A stretch of DNA of 64,000 bases, from the NCBI GenBank assembly GCA_964019695.1, contig OZ026522.1, forward strand, positions 77,531,601 through 77,595,600, in the 5' to 3' direction. Shown piece after piece: positions 23,853 to 32,803 of the stretch. The position numbers and the translations under genes are program-made. The notes below the pieces were generated by a model that was not told the DNA's origin, did no database searches, and saw only the letters and a list, made by a program, of their open reading frames with translations. This stretch comes from Loripinus fragilis (Eukaryota; Mollusca; Bivalvia; Lucinida; Lucinidae). How positions within the stretch are numbered: position 1 is the first letter of the stretch; the number at the start of each line of letters is the position of its first letter.

Positions 23853-24480
23853 AAGTAAGGTTGCAAAGATCAGGAATCGATACAATCAAGTACCACACCT
23901 GACCCAGGATACCAATGGGAAAGTGACAAACTCACAGAAGACACCACAAACGAGAGCCAAGAGGTCAGCCCTTTCCCAGCAGGTGACCACGAAGCACATA
24001 TAAACAGACGCGCACAAAACATAGCAAACACAAGACAGAACAAAAACATAAAAGATCCACAAAAGAAGTACCGCCTTGGAACGGTCAGTAAAACATTTTA
24101 CTGGAGGGCTTAAACCGGTTTAACGGCGCCAACCTCACCCTTAATTCAGATGTGGATCAAGACACATAGATATTTGGTTTGCATGAAAGACCCCTAACTT
24201 ATCAATGCATCATCTCCTAAAACATATAAATCAAGAGATAAAGCAAGGATAAGGACTCAACAGTAAATTAAACTGAATACCGGAGCAAAAGAAATCCAAC
24301 AGGTAAACCCCGGTGGGCCCGACAAACAGCCAAAGCATCAGGCCCCTACCATCTCATCAATAGATAAGTCTTTAAGTCGGAACCATCATAGAGTCTGAAG
24401 TCCGACCCACCGGCGTGCAATTAAAGAGGAAAGCAAAGTTGCCAACCGTGATTGGGTTGACTACCAAGCATGCAGTCTGT
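23853..24480 (+). repeat. Dispersed repeat with 'caagtaccacacctgacccaggatacc'
   Basis: The segment begins near 'aagtaaggttgcaaagatcaggaatc' and includes 'actggagggcttaaaccggtttaacggcgccaacctcaccctt'. Its left part recurs inverted at 48110-48220 and 54665-54745, so it is the end of a dispersed element. It seems inserted in the right arm of the 5.6-kb element. No coding frame is evident. Confidence 0.45.
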
Positions 24481-24717
24481 TGCAATACATTAATGTTATA
24501 GCCAATCTTTTTATAATGGGAAAACTTTCATTTAGATTTTTTCCTTAGTTTGTCACAGTAACATATGTAACAGGCTGTCAGAGACTAACGCCCCGGAGCA
24601 CAGAGTGCAAACATCTCTTAAAAGATGCGGCTTGAAATTTTCTTCAAGATAGGATATGTCTGTAAAATTCCCTTGGGGATGAGCAGGACCTTTTTAGCTC
24701 GAAGTCTATAATATGGA

Positions 24718-24782
24718 AAACAGTGTGGATCCTAATCAGCTGGCTCTGCAGGAGCCAGCTGATCTGGATCTACAGTGTTTTC
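24718..24782. repeat. Hairpin of family R
   Basis: 'aacagtgtggatcctaatcagctggctc' followed by 'gagccagctgatctggatctacagtgtt' forms a long imperfect stem with a loop of a few bases. Confidence 0.6.
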
Positions 24783-25754
24783 AATTGAGTTTATATCTGG
24801 TTCATACTGTTTTTAAAAAGTTTATGTATGGTTATCAAAAAAGTATTTAGTGATTCTTTGTGCATAATTTATTTTATCTGTTCTCTGGGATAAGTAAAAT
24901 TTTCATTTGACAAGTACATTATGGCCATATACTAAATGTCCACGGGCAAGTATAAAATTTTGCTATTTCAACAACCCTGGAATCCATATTAACCTTAAAA
25001 GTAAATACAATGTACACTGCCAATATTTTTTTGTCATGAAAATATTGTCTGCTTTTTACTTCTGCTGCATATATCAAACTGCACTTCATACTACTTTCAA
25101 TCATTGATGCAAATACTATGAACCCAGATGAGCCTGCTCCTAAAGGAGCAGTGGGATCTGGGTCCATATTGTATGCAGTATAGGCTAAGTAACAACAGCG
25201 GCAATTGAGAAAGTCCTAACTGGCGGGAAAAGCAATTCACTTATAGCACATGTTATATTTTCGTTTTGTAGTTTACTACAAATGATGTATTGATGTTCAA
25301 TGTTCTTGCTTTAAATTCTGATGCTCAATGCACTTTGAGAAGGAGAATATAACCTATTACTAGTTCTAGGGAGTTTAGTGCCAATGTATTAATGCACATG
25401 CTAATTTCTGTGTGTAGACAAATTTTTTTTTTGGTTTGTGATTGTTACATACCATGGAAGTTACTTTCAACCTTTCAGTAGACCAGTGAGCTTTGTTTTC
25501 TTTTCTTTGTAGCAATTGCTATTACTTTTCCGAGTGCAATGAAAAATTGAACTGTAGCTAAGTATAAATGATGCACTCGACCGGACGAAACTCTTTGGAG
25601 TTGTCTCCAGCCCAGTGCAACAGAATTAAATAAACATCTTCTACTGCCCGCCCATATAAACATGATTTTGATTTTAATTTAAATGTTAACATGTGACGAT
25701 ACATGTACAAGCAACTGATTTCTCGGCCTAGCAGCGTAATATCCACTTCCATTT

Positions 25755-25960
25755 TTAACCCTTAAAGTGCCAATCACGACTGCAGCAGACGACAAATTTT
25801 GCGTCACCTTTCCCAATTTTCGACAAAAATAAGGTATGATATTACATGAGAATTGTCTGCCAGCAGACAATTCTCATGAAATATCATGCCTTGTTTGAAA
25901 AAGCGGGAAAATTTGCAATCGTCGGCTGCTGCAAATTATAGGTGGCACTTTAAGGGTTAA
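25755..25960. mobile_element. TTAA-flanked palindromic MITE (piggyBac-like), copy 2
   Basis: TTAA at 25755-25758 and 25957-25960 bounds inverted ends CCCTTAAAGTGCC. The centre is a perfect hairpin 'catgagaattgtctg-ccag-cagacaattctcatg'. It corresponds to the 17159-17349 copy, which has lost that central hairpin arm. Confidence 0.65.
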
Positions 25961-26085
25961 TGACGCTATCACGTGACTTTCACTCCGCAATTTTGATACT
26001 TCAGTAATCAATTTCTCCAATATTGTATCCTGATGAAGCTCTTGTGAGAGCAACCGGTTGATCATTAAAGCTACAGTCATTACCA

Positions 26086-26364
26086 ACATGTGCGGATCCA
26101 GAGGGGGGACCGGGGGTCCAGACTCCCCCCCTGAAAAATCACAACAACATAGGGTTTCTTAGCAATACTGGTCCAGATCCGCAGAAAAATCACAAAGCTA
26201 CCAAGCCAGCATTCAATGTTAGACCATTCTCGGCCCGCCAGTGAAACGCAAATGGCGTTTCGCTGTTGGGTCGATGATGGCCCGATTTTAGTGGCATTTG
26301 GATCCACTCATTAACTAAAAAAAAGTTGGACCCCCTCTGAAAAAACTTTCTGGATCCGCGCATG
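26086..26364. mobile_element. Foldback MITE with GGATCC ends, copy 2
   Basis: It starts CATGTGCGGATCCAGAGG and ends CTGGATCCGCGCATG, and carries 'gccagcattcaatgtt' and a small 'gcgaaac...gtttcgc'-type hairpin related to one near 53000. Confidence 0.6.
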
Positions 26365-26516
26365 ACCAAACCCAGTGGTTGTTTATTTTGTTTCTTTCCC
26401 CTTACATAGATAAGTATTAATTATCCGCATGAACTAAACTTTCAGAGTGCTCACCCTGTGATGACGACAGACATCCAATGATCACAAAAGCTCAATGAGC
26501 TTTTGATAACACTTAC

Positions 26517-26695
26517 CATAAGTCGAGAAGTTTTGAAGCAGCTTCGTTGTGTGTAGAGACATCAATAGATTCCTTGTAATGGCACCAACTCTTCCAGACA
26601 CCATCGGACAGTCTGATAGTGTGTGGGTATGCCATTTCTTGTGACTTTGCTGATCTGTATGGTCCTTTCCGTTTACTGCTACCTGGCCCATTCAT
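26517..26695 (-). CDS. BTB/AT-hook protein, exon 1 (start of coding)
   Basis: The ATG at 26693-26695 begins Met-Asn-Gly-Pro; the donor CTTATG/GTAAGTG is near consensus. The 59 codons plus two bases include a basic start (SSKRKGPYRSAK) and a motif 'TIRLSDGVWKSWCHYKES' followed by 'NEAASKLLDL'. Similar W-x4-K...A-x-x-L-L motifs precede the DNA-binding part in many invertebrate zinc-finger proteins as I remember them; its function is unknown. An in-frame TAA lies 15 bases upstream, but a pyrimidine-rich AG ('cttaatttaag') just before position 26706 could be an acceptor, so a 5' UTR exon or an extra coding exon may lie further upstream. Confidence 0.75.
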
Positions 26696-26719
26696 ACTGG
26701 GGCTTCCTTAAATTAAGAT

Positions 26720-27720
26720 AGAAAGAAAATAAAAAGTACTACAGTCTAATATTGTAATTCAAAGTCCTTGGGACTAGATTTTTATTTCGAATTATCAGTA
26801 GTTTGAATTATAGGGAGGAAGACATAAAATATATAACACAAAAAGATGATTATAATCAGTGTTTTTGTCTATCAAAAGTCTTTGGCGCATAAAAAAACAT
26901 CCCAAGGTGACGTTTCCTTTTACACACCTAAAACTTATGTTACCATAGAGAGTTATAAAAACAGATCATGAGTAGGTTCTATTCTTTGAATCCAGTGCTT
27001 CCCATTTTTTCAAATTAGCAAGTTTCAAGTATTTCGAAAATTTGAAGTGCTAATTTTTCGAGGTTTAACTACAACTTTATCTGTTTAATGGGAGGATTTT
27101 CAGTAGAATTCCGAGAATCAGGTGTGTCACCTGGCAAAACCGAAGTCAAACAAGGCAAATTCATTGAATTATATCCGGGACGTCCTAGTGGTTAGCGTGT
27201 CTGGCTCCGAAAACAGAGGACCTGGATCCTTCCCGGTGCACACCTAATTTCAGTGTGTTTTTTCTTTCTTGTTTTAACATTTTAATGCCAAGTTGCTTCA
27301 TATAATAGTAAAATGGCGTCATCAAAATGACAGAAATGATCATTCCTGAAGTTTTTATAAAAAATTATGCATGAAACCTATGGGGGTGGGGTTAAATCTG
27401 GCCCTCCTGAAAGAGAATTAGTTCTGTGACCCCAGATTTTTATTCCTTTTTCTGAAAGGTATTATGATGGTCCATGAAATAAAAATAAATTCATTAGATT
27501 TACAACATTAGATTTTTAATATGATTTATTCTAAAAACAAATTCCAATTTTCGACGAATTGCCAAAATATATCATGCAGTATCGTGTCACAGGTTGAGAT
27601 AACAAATAAGCTTGCACATTTTCTAAAAGGTTTGAGGTCATGGGCAATAATATAAGCTAAAAGAAAGAAGCTCGCCGAAGATTACAACAGTTTTAGCTCG
27701 ATAATTAGGACTTGTGTTCA
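26720..27720. other. Intergenic stretch, only a tRNA-like SINE fragment seen
   Basis: No gene is supported here. A tRNA-like segment at about 27175-27245 ('cctagtggttagcgtgtctggc', then 'ggatccttcccggtgcac') looks like an old SINE head. The promoter of the BTB gene should lie in this area, but I see no convincing core element. Confidence 0.4.
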
Positions 27721-27724
27721 GTGG

Positions 27725-28066
27725 TCTAGATAAGGATTTGGACCAGTGGGTATTTCACCCCCTACTTTTTAATTTAATGAGTATTTTACTCCTGACTAAA
27801 AATATAAAATTGCAGAAAATGCAAAGCCTTGTAAAAAGACCCAATATTTGCCTAGCATATTTAAGGAAAAGTTGCTTGTATTAAATACAAGTTACATTTT
27901 TAGGAAAACCTCCAAGATTTATACAATTGGTGAATATTAGTTTTTAAGAATAAAATATTTCACCATATATCAGCGCTGAAACCTCAAACTGCAATTTAAT
28001 TTTAAATGCTGAATTCCCAAAAATAAATGCTGAAATACCCTTTACTCCCTCTTATCTGGAGCCCAG
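27725..28066. mobile_element. MITE with CTAGATAAGG / CTTATCTGGAG ends
   Basis: The left end 'gtctagataaggatttgg' and the right end 'ccctcttatctggagcc' are inverted, and both subterminal parts carry 'gggtatttcacccc' or 'gaaatacccttta'. The larger relative at 60513-61200 has perfect 17-bp ends and the same 'aaatacccaa' motif. Confidence 0.55.
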
Positions 28067-28230
28067 AGTGTTATTCTTTCATTTGTTAGAAAATTGGTCA
28101 AATGCTGAAAACTTCCTGAAAACATGTATGCAAAGAGTTAAGAAAGTTATAAAGACTTTAATATTGGGCCCTGAATATTAATATTATTATCCCCACGCTT
28201 TTTTAAAAAAGCGTCGGGGATATTGCAATC

Positions 28231-28267
28231 GCCTCCGTCCGTCCGTCCGTCCGTCCGTCCGTCCGTC
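28231..28267. repeat. (CCGT)n microsatellite
   Basis: About nine CCGT units lie near the 5' end of the Helitron, where such short arrays are often carried by the element itself. Confidence 0.85.
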
Positions 28268-29837
28268 ACGCTATCTCCTCCTAAACCATTGGACGAAATC
28301 CAACCAAATTTGGTGTGTGAGTTGCTCACATGAATAGGGTGTGCAACGGCACATTTTTTTTGGCCCCGCCCCCTGGCGCCCTGGGGAGGGGCCAAAAGGT
28401 CAAATATCATTAAATATCATTAAATTTCAATAACAAAGTCAATTTCAAAGATTTTTTAACCAAACTTTGTGTGTCTTCTCACACATGAAAGATATAAAAC
28501 ATATCAGACGGGATTTTCATTTGGTCGCCTGGGTCATGCCCCAGGGGTCGGACTTAGGGGTACCGTGGGGGGTTTGGGGGTCAAAATTTTTTTTTTTCGA
28601 AATTCAACCAAATTTGGTGTGTTAGTTACTTACATGAATGGCACATACACCGGCGCCATTTTTTTGGTCCCCACCCCCTGGGGCCTTGGGGAGGGGCCAA
28701 AAGGTCAAATATCATTAAATCTGAATTACAAAGTCGATTTCAAAGGTTTTTAAACCAAACTTTGTGTATCTTCTCACAAATGAAATATATATAACATATC
28801 AGACGGGATTATCATTCGGCCGCCTGGGTCAAGCCCAGGGGTGGGACTTGGGGGTACCGTGGGGGGTTGGGGGTAAAAAAATTTTTTTTTCCGAAATTCA
28901 ACCAGATTTTGTGTGTGAGTTACTCACATGAATGGCACATGCACCGGCACAATTTTTTGGGTCCCTGCCCCCTGGGTGTGGTGTACAGGGGGTGTGCTGG
29001 CTGCAGCTACTTTACTTGAAGTCTTCTGACAGAGAAGTACATTGCTGAGGAAATCTGAGCATATGCTGTTTGTGAGCATCGACCGATTCAGCATCTTATT
29101 CTGAATGATAGACTGTTAGAGACATTGCTTGTCAGGGGTTCTCTTAGGTGGTGGCCACACTTTGAGGGAACTACTGACCGCAGAGCTCTATTTCCATTTC
29201 TCAGCAATCTACTGCTCTGGAGCTTTGACTTGTGTATTGTCTATTTATTCACATGTGCTTCGGTTCTGACCCAGAATATTTCACTTATCATTGAAGTAAA
29301 GAAACTCTTGCTCACCCTATTCTTGGAAGCAGTCTACACTGAATTGATTTCAACCAGCGCTGGTGTCTGACATATCCATTTGGAGCTTATTTTCCCTAAA
29401 AATCGGAATTTGAAGTGCTTGTTTTTCTCAACGGCCATGACAGTTTATATGCTAGTGTGTATTCTCGATTGATAGAACAGCGGTGTAGTAAATATCTGCT
29501 TCCAAAAATAGCTTGGCAAGGTCATCGTAGCGTGAAGTCAATTGTGTTTGTAAACAGACATTTTCTACGGACGATTTCTCCTAAAATTAGTGCTACCGGT
29601 CTAAATCTTTTTAGCAGGTCATAAAGTTTAATCATCATAGTACATTTCTGCATATTTACTTTGTAAAGTTTAATATGATTATCTATGGTATTTTAAGATT
29701 AAAGCAGAAGGGGGCGGACATTTCCAGTAAAAATGGCTCTTTTCCCACAGTTTCTTGTTGCGGGAAGCTGTTGCGGGACGATTTGTGGGGGGAAATGTGG
29801 GAACTGCGGGAATGCGGGATGCGGGATTCTGTGGGAG

Positions 29838-29845
29838 TATATAAG
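29838..29845 (+). promoter_or_regulatory. Candidate TATA box of the LTR promoter
   Basis: TATATAAG sits at the centre of an inverted repeat, TGTGGGAG on one side and CTCCCACA on the other, just downstream of a GC-rich run. The same sequence is at 42340-42347 in the 3' LTR. Location in the LTR suggests the pol II promoter; this is inferred. Confidence 0.5.
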
Positions 29846-29867
29846 CTCTCCCACAGATTGTTTGAGG

Positions 29868-30096
29868 GACTTCACAATTTTTCTTCATAGGGAACACTTG
29901 TTTGTTTTTTTCAGGACTTCACAATTTTTCTTCATAGGGAACACTTGTTTGTTTTTTTCAGGACTTCACAATTTTTCTTCATAGGGAACACTTGTTTGTT
30001 TTTTTCAGGGACTTCATAATTTTTCTTCATAGGGAACACTTGTTTTTTTAGGACTTCACATTTTTACTTCATAGGGATCACTTGCTTTTTAGGTGA
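29868..30096 (+). repeat. Five tandem 42-48-bp units in the LTR
   Basis: Units start GACTTCACAATTTTTCTTCA at 29868, 29915 and 29962, and in shortened or altered form at 30010 and 30052. The identical array is at about 42368-42596 in the other LTR, so copy number has not changed since insertion. Confidence 0.85.
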
Positions 30097-31160
30097 TTTT
30101 CTATTTTTGGTATTTTAGCAGTTTCCCTTTTCCAAAGGCTTTAAAACTACAAAAAGTATTTAAAAGAAAGGGAAATTTATTGAATTTATTTTCTAGCCTC
30201 AGATACTTTTGAGAACTTAGGAATTATTTAAGAGGAATTTTATTCAGCTGTCTGCCATTTTTACTATGAAACCCACCCCCATTTTCCCCCATAATTTACC
30301 CCATTTTTATGATATTACCCCAATTTTAAGGAACTGGATACTGCATTGGAGATAAGGTACAAGCTGAGCCAGGCACCCCTGCAAGTTAACTGTGTTCAAT
30401 GAGTTACATTGTGTTATAAGACAGCCATTGATTATCTGATGTTGTAACATTTTTTTTAGAAACTATTTTTCAATTATAATTCATCAATTTAATATTCTTA
30501 AGTCATCATTCTTTACCAATGCACTAGCAGTCCGTGAACCCACTGAAGTCCACCTACATACATATGAAGCATATGTTTGTAGTGTCCGTGGTCATTCATT
30601 GTCTGTCGTCGTAGTCGGTGATCATAGGATCATTTGATCAGTCGTGCATGCAGTCAGCAGTCTGAGCAAACAGTTGATCAGTCATAATAGTGAGCCATTC
30701 CCCGTCCAACCATATAATTTCCCAGACATATATTAAACGTGTGTGTCTAAGTGATCATTCGTGTGTGTCGTCGTATTTAATGATCTTTTAAGCATTCGGT
30801 ACGTTAACAGTAGAGTCTCAATTTCATCTGCTGATTAAAGTGAGCGCTAGTCCTTTCCCCCATACCACACAAATTCAGTGTCAGTACTGAACAACACCAC
30901 ATTGCACATCACACAAGATACAGGTTTGAGCATCATACTCATTCCTGGTGTAACTCATATGCATAATTCCTATCACGCTACCATTGTTTGGAATTAGTGC
31001 GTATGTGTTTATAGTATATAACCGCCTGAAAGATTCAAACCAATGAACCAGTCATTGGTTGACTGATCAGTCATCCAGTCAGACAGTCATTCATCACCAG
31101 TCCACAGAGAAAGGTAGAATCAATCAATCCATGGTAACGCCTAGGTCGTGACATATATTT

Positions 31161-31178
31161 TGGTGGCAGCGGTCAAGG
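31161..31178 (+). other. Putative primer binding site
   Basis: TGGTGGCAGCGGTCAAGG starts 8 bases after the LTR. TGG would pair with the CCA end of a tRNA, and the following bases would pair with its acceptor stem. I could not assign the tRNA. The 8-base spacing is a little long. Confidence 0.5.
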
Positions 31179-31213
31179 ATTATTTTATTTGATTTCTACA
31201 AGTTTTCTCAATT

Positions 31214-32803
31214 ATGGACCAAGAAATGGTGTTGACAAGACAACAGGCGAGACGTGATGAACAAGGTTCTCATGACGCAGACCAGACTATGGTGTTGAGA
31301 CCAGCACATGAATGTCGACAAGATGGCATTGGAAGAGACAGTTCTGGCTGCACAAGTGAACCGCAGCTGCAGACTAGAAGTCTACCAGCAACAGGTGTTC
31401 CAAGAGAATCTTTCTCATGGAGTAATGGAGACCAGCAGAGCCATGCCAGTCCAAACCAGCCCAGAATTGATCAGAATGTAGCTAATGCTATGAAGAATAT
31501 GCAGGACAAGGTTTGCAGTTTGGAGAGTTCTTTACAGTCTGTCACAGCTGAATTGAGAGGAGTATTGCAGAGTTTAAGCACTAGTGCCATTGGTCAGACC
31601 AGACCAGTTTCACAGAATAGGCCAGAAAACAGTTCAATTAGCAATGCTCATAGTAGGACGAGAGTTACACCACAGAACAGAAGTAGACCCATGCATGACA
31701 GTAGCAGTGATAGTGATTTTGACAATAATGATGAAGAGATTCATTCTCGTTCCTCAAACAGTGTCACTAGGTCACTAAGGAAGAGTAGTCCTAAGCTTCC
31801 ACCCTTCACAGGAAAAGAAACCTGGATGGTATGGTTTAACAGATTTGAAGAGGTTGCTAATAGGCAGAGATGGAGCCAAGATGAGAAGCTTGATGAATTT
31901 CTGCCAAGGTTGCAGGGAACTGCAGGTGAATTTGTATACGGACAGTTGTCTCATACCACAAGGTCTGACTATAAAGCGTTATGTACCGAGCTAAATAACA
32001 GGTTTCGTGTGGTGGAAACTTCCAAAGCATTTTGGCTGCAATTTAGTCATCGTAACCAGAAGTATGGCGAAACGGTTGAAGAGTATGCCGCGGACCTTAA
32101 GAAGCTATATGATAAAGCCCATGTACGAAGAGACAGAGAGACGCGTAGAGAAGATTTATTACGCAGGTTTTTAGATGGCCTAGTAGATGATAAGGCCAGG
32201 TTTCATGTTGAATTCATCAAAGAACCCAATGATATTGATGATGCAGTGTTTCAAGTTGTTTGCTTTCAGCAGACAAAACAGACTAATAGGAACACAGATC
32301 CTTCCCACTTTAGGTCGTTAACAGATACATGTTATAACAGTGATAGTGATTCAGAAGGTAAATCCGTAGCACGGGCTGCACCAGGCAAAAATAAAGACAG
32401 GATCATTAAGCATACAGCCAAGACTGAGACATCAGCAGAAAACAGCCCTACGAAGAAAGAAGCTTTCGACCTTGATAAACTTAGAGATATAGTGCGGACC
32501 GAGCTTCAAGCAATATCTGCTACCACACTAAGTGCCCCAAATCAATACAAAGATAAAGTTGGTCAATTCCACACAAGTCAAAACTATCAGCCAGGTTATA
32601 GGCATTCTAATAACGGTCGTTACCAGCAACATTATAATAACACAGGTAGTAGAAGAGGATGTTACCTTTGTGGGGATATGTCCCACTTTAAAGCAAACTG
32701 CCCACAAAATCGGTATAAGCGACCACAGCCCCCGTGTGAAAACAACAACCACAACAGTAATGGTCAAGATTTAAACGACAAAGGACTGGCCTCCCAGGCC
32801 TAG
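31214..32803 (+). CDS. Gag polyprotein
   Basis: The 529-residue frame opens with ATG 60 bp after the LTR. Residues about 85-122 look like a coiled coil. A retrotransposon gag (capsid-like) domain runs from about 203 (WMVWFNRFEEVANRQRW) through 'EEYAADLKKLYDKAH' and 'RREDLLRRFLDGL' to about 355. A CCHC zinc knuckle, CYLCGDMSHFKANC, is at about 483-496, for RNA binding. The stop, TAG at 32801-32803, lies inside a predicted stem just downstream of a T-TTA-AAC slippery site, so a fraction of ribosomes should continue into pol. No internal stop or shift is seen. Confidence 0.9.
   Translation: MDQEMVLTRQQARRDEQGSHDADQTMVLRPAHECRQDGIGRDSSGCTSEPQLQTRSLPATGVPRESFSWSNGDQQSHASPNQPRIDQNVANAMKNMQDKVCSLESSLQSVTAELRGVLQSLSTSAIGQTRPVSQNRPENSSISNAHSRTRVTPQNRSRPMHDSSSDSDFDNNDEEIHSRSSNSVTRSLRKSSPKLPPFTGKETWMVWFNRFEEVANRQRWSQDEKLDEFLPRLQGTAGEFVYGQLSHTTRSDYKALCTELNNRFRVVETSKAFWLQFSHRNQKYGETVEEYAADLKKLYDKAHVRRDRETRREDLLRRFLDGLVDDKARFHVEFIKEPNDIDDAVFQVVCFQQTKQTNRNTDPSHFRSLTDTCYNSDSDSEGKSVARAAPGKNKDRIIKHTAKTETSAENSPTKKEAFDLDKLRDIVRTELQAISATTLSAPNQYKDKVGQFHTSQNYQPGYRHSNNGRYQQHYNNTGSRRGCYLCGDMSHFKANCPQNRYKRPQPPCENNNHNSNGQDLNDKGLASQA
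32770..32776 (+). promoter_or_regulatory. -1 ribosomal frameshift slippery heptamer T-TTA-AAC
   Basis: In the gag frame the codons are GAT TTA AAC, giving the canonical X-XXY-YYZ site. A -1 shift re-reads TTT AAA CGA and enters the pol frame, which is open from 32761. Six bases downstream is the 32783-32812 stem. Spacing, heptamer and frame all fit a programmed signal. Confidence 0.85.

Larger units (their letters stand above)
19040..24683. mobile_element. 5.6-kb inverted-repeat element with GTAACATATGTTAC palindrome array
   Basis: The left end (about 19040-19170) and the inverted right end (about 24547-24683) share 'gggaattttgcagacatatcctatcttg', 'ttttaagagatgtttgcactctgtgctccggggcgttagtct' and 'cctgtaacatayg'. 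The same block recurs inside at about 19765-19890 and 20125-20250 in left orientation and about 22785-22910 in right orientation. Palindromes of the type GTAACATATGTTAC occur near 19155, 19688, 20046, 20234, 20825, 21620, 22617, 22787, 23178, 23350, 23714 and 24557. Longer internal blocks are also inverted between halves, for example 'aaacaaccctacccctaccc' at 19512 and 'gggggtagggttgttt' at 23524. A decayed coding relic sits in the middle. It occupies intron 1 of the BTB gene. The transposon class is unknown to me. Confidence 0.65.
5085..26695 (-). other. Gene span: five-exon BTB/POZ AT-hook nuclear protein gene
   Basis: The coding exons are 26517-26695, 18498-18620, 15134-15329, 12156-12363 and 5085-6667. 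All junctions are GT-AG and every phase fits: 2, 2, 0 and 1 bases carried across the four introns. The summed length, 2289 bases, is 763 codons including the stop. The 762-residue product has a short N-terminal motif, a serine-rich linker, a BTB domain split over exons 3 and 4, and a long acidic disordered tail with AT-hook and basic motifs. BTB proteins of this layout are usually nuclear transcription or chromatin factors. No C2H2 zinc fingers are seen. I found no close named family. Confidence 0.75.
28977..31153 (+). repeat. 5' LTR (2177 bp)
   Basis: It begins TGTGGTGTACAGGGGG and ends GGTCGTGACA. It is far longer than the few hundred bp usual for Ty3-type LTRs. It contains a GC-rich stretch ('gcgggaatgcgggatgcggg'), a TATA box, five 42-48-bp tandem repeats and a CAGTC-rich 3' third. 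Short open frames in it are repeated in the other LTR and show no protein features. Confidence 0.9.

Noticed and set aside
28147..28410. 87-residue minus-strand frame with TDGRTDGRTDG
   Set aside because: It is the translation of the (CCGT)n microsatellite at the Helitron end and does not represent a gene.
29125..29984. Several 70-95-residue frames repeated in both LTRs
   Set aside because: They are identical only because the LTRs are identical; none has domain features and several run through the tandem repeats or promoter area.
29868..30096. CRISPR-like array of ~47-bp repeats
   Set aside because: The units are contiguous without unique spacers, they lie inside an LTR of a eukaryotic retrotransposon, and they are copied exactly in the other LTR.
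31584..31778. Small frames inside gag, pol and integrase in other frames
   Set aside because: They lie wholly within strongly supported coding sequence and have no recognisable features of their own.
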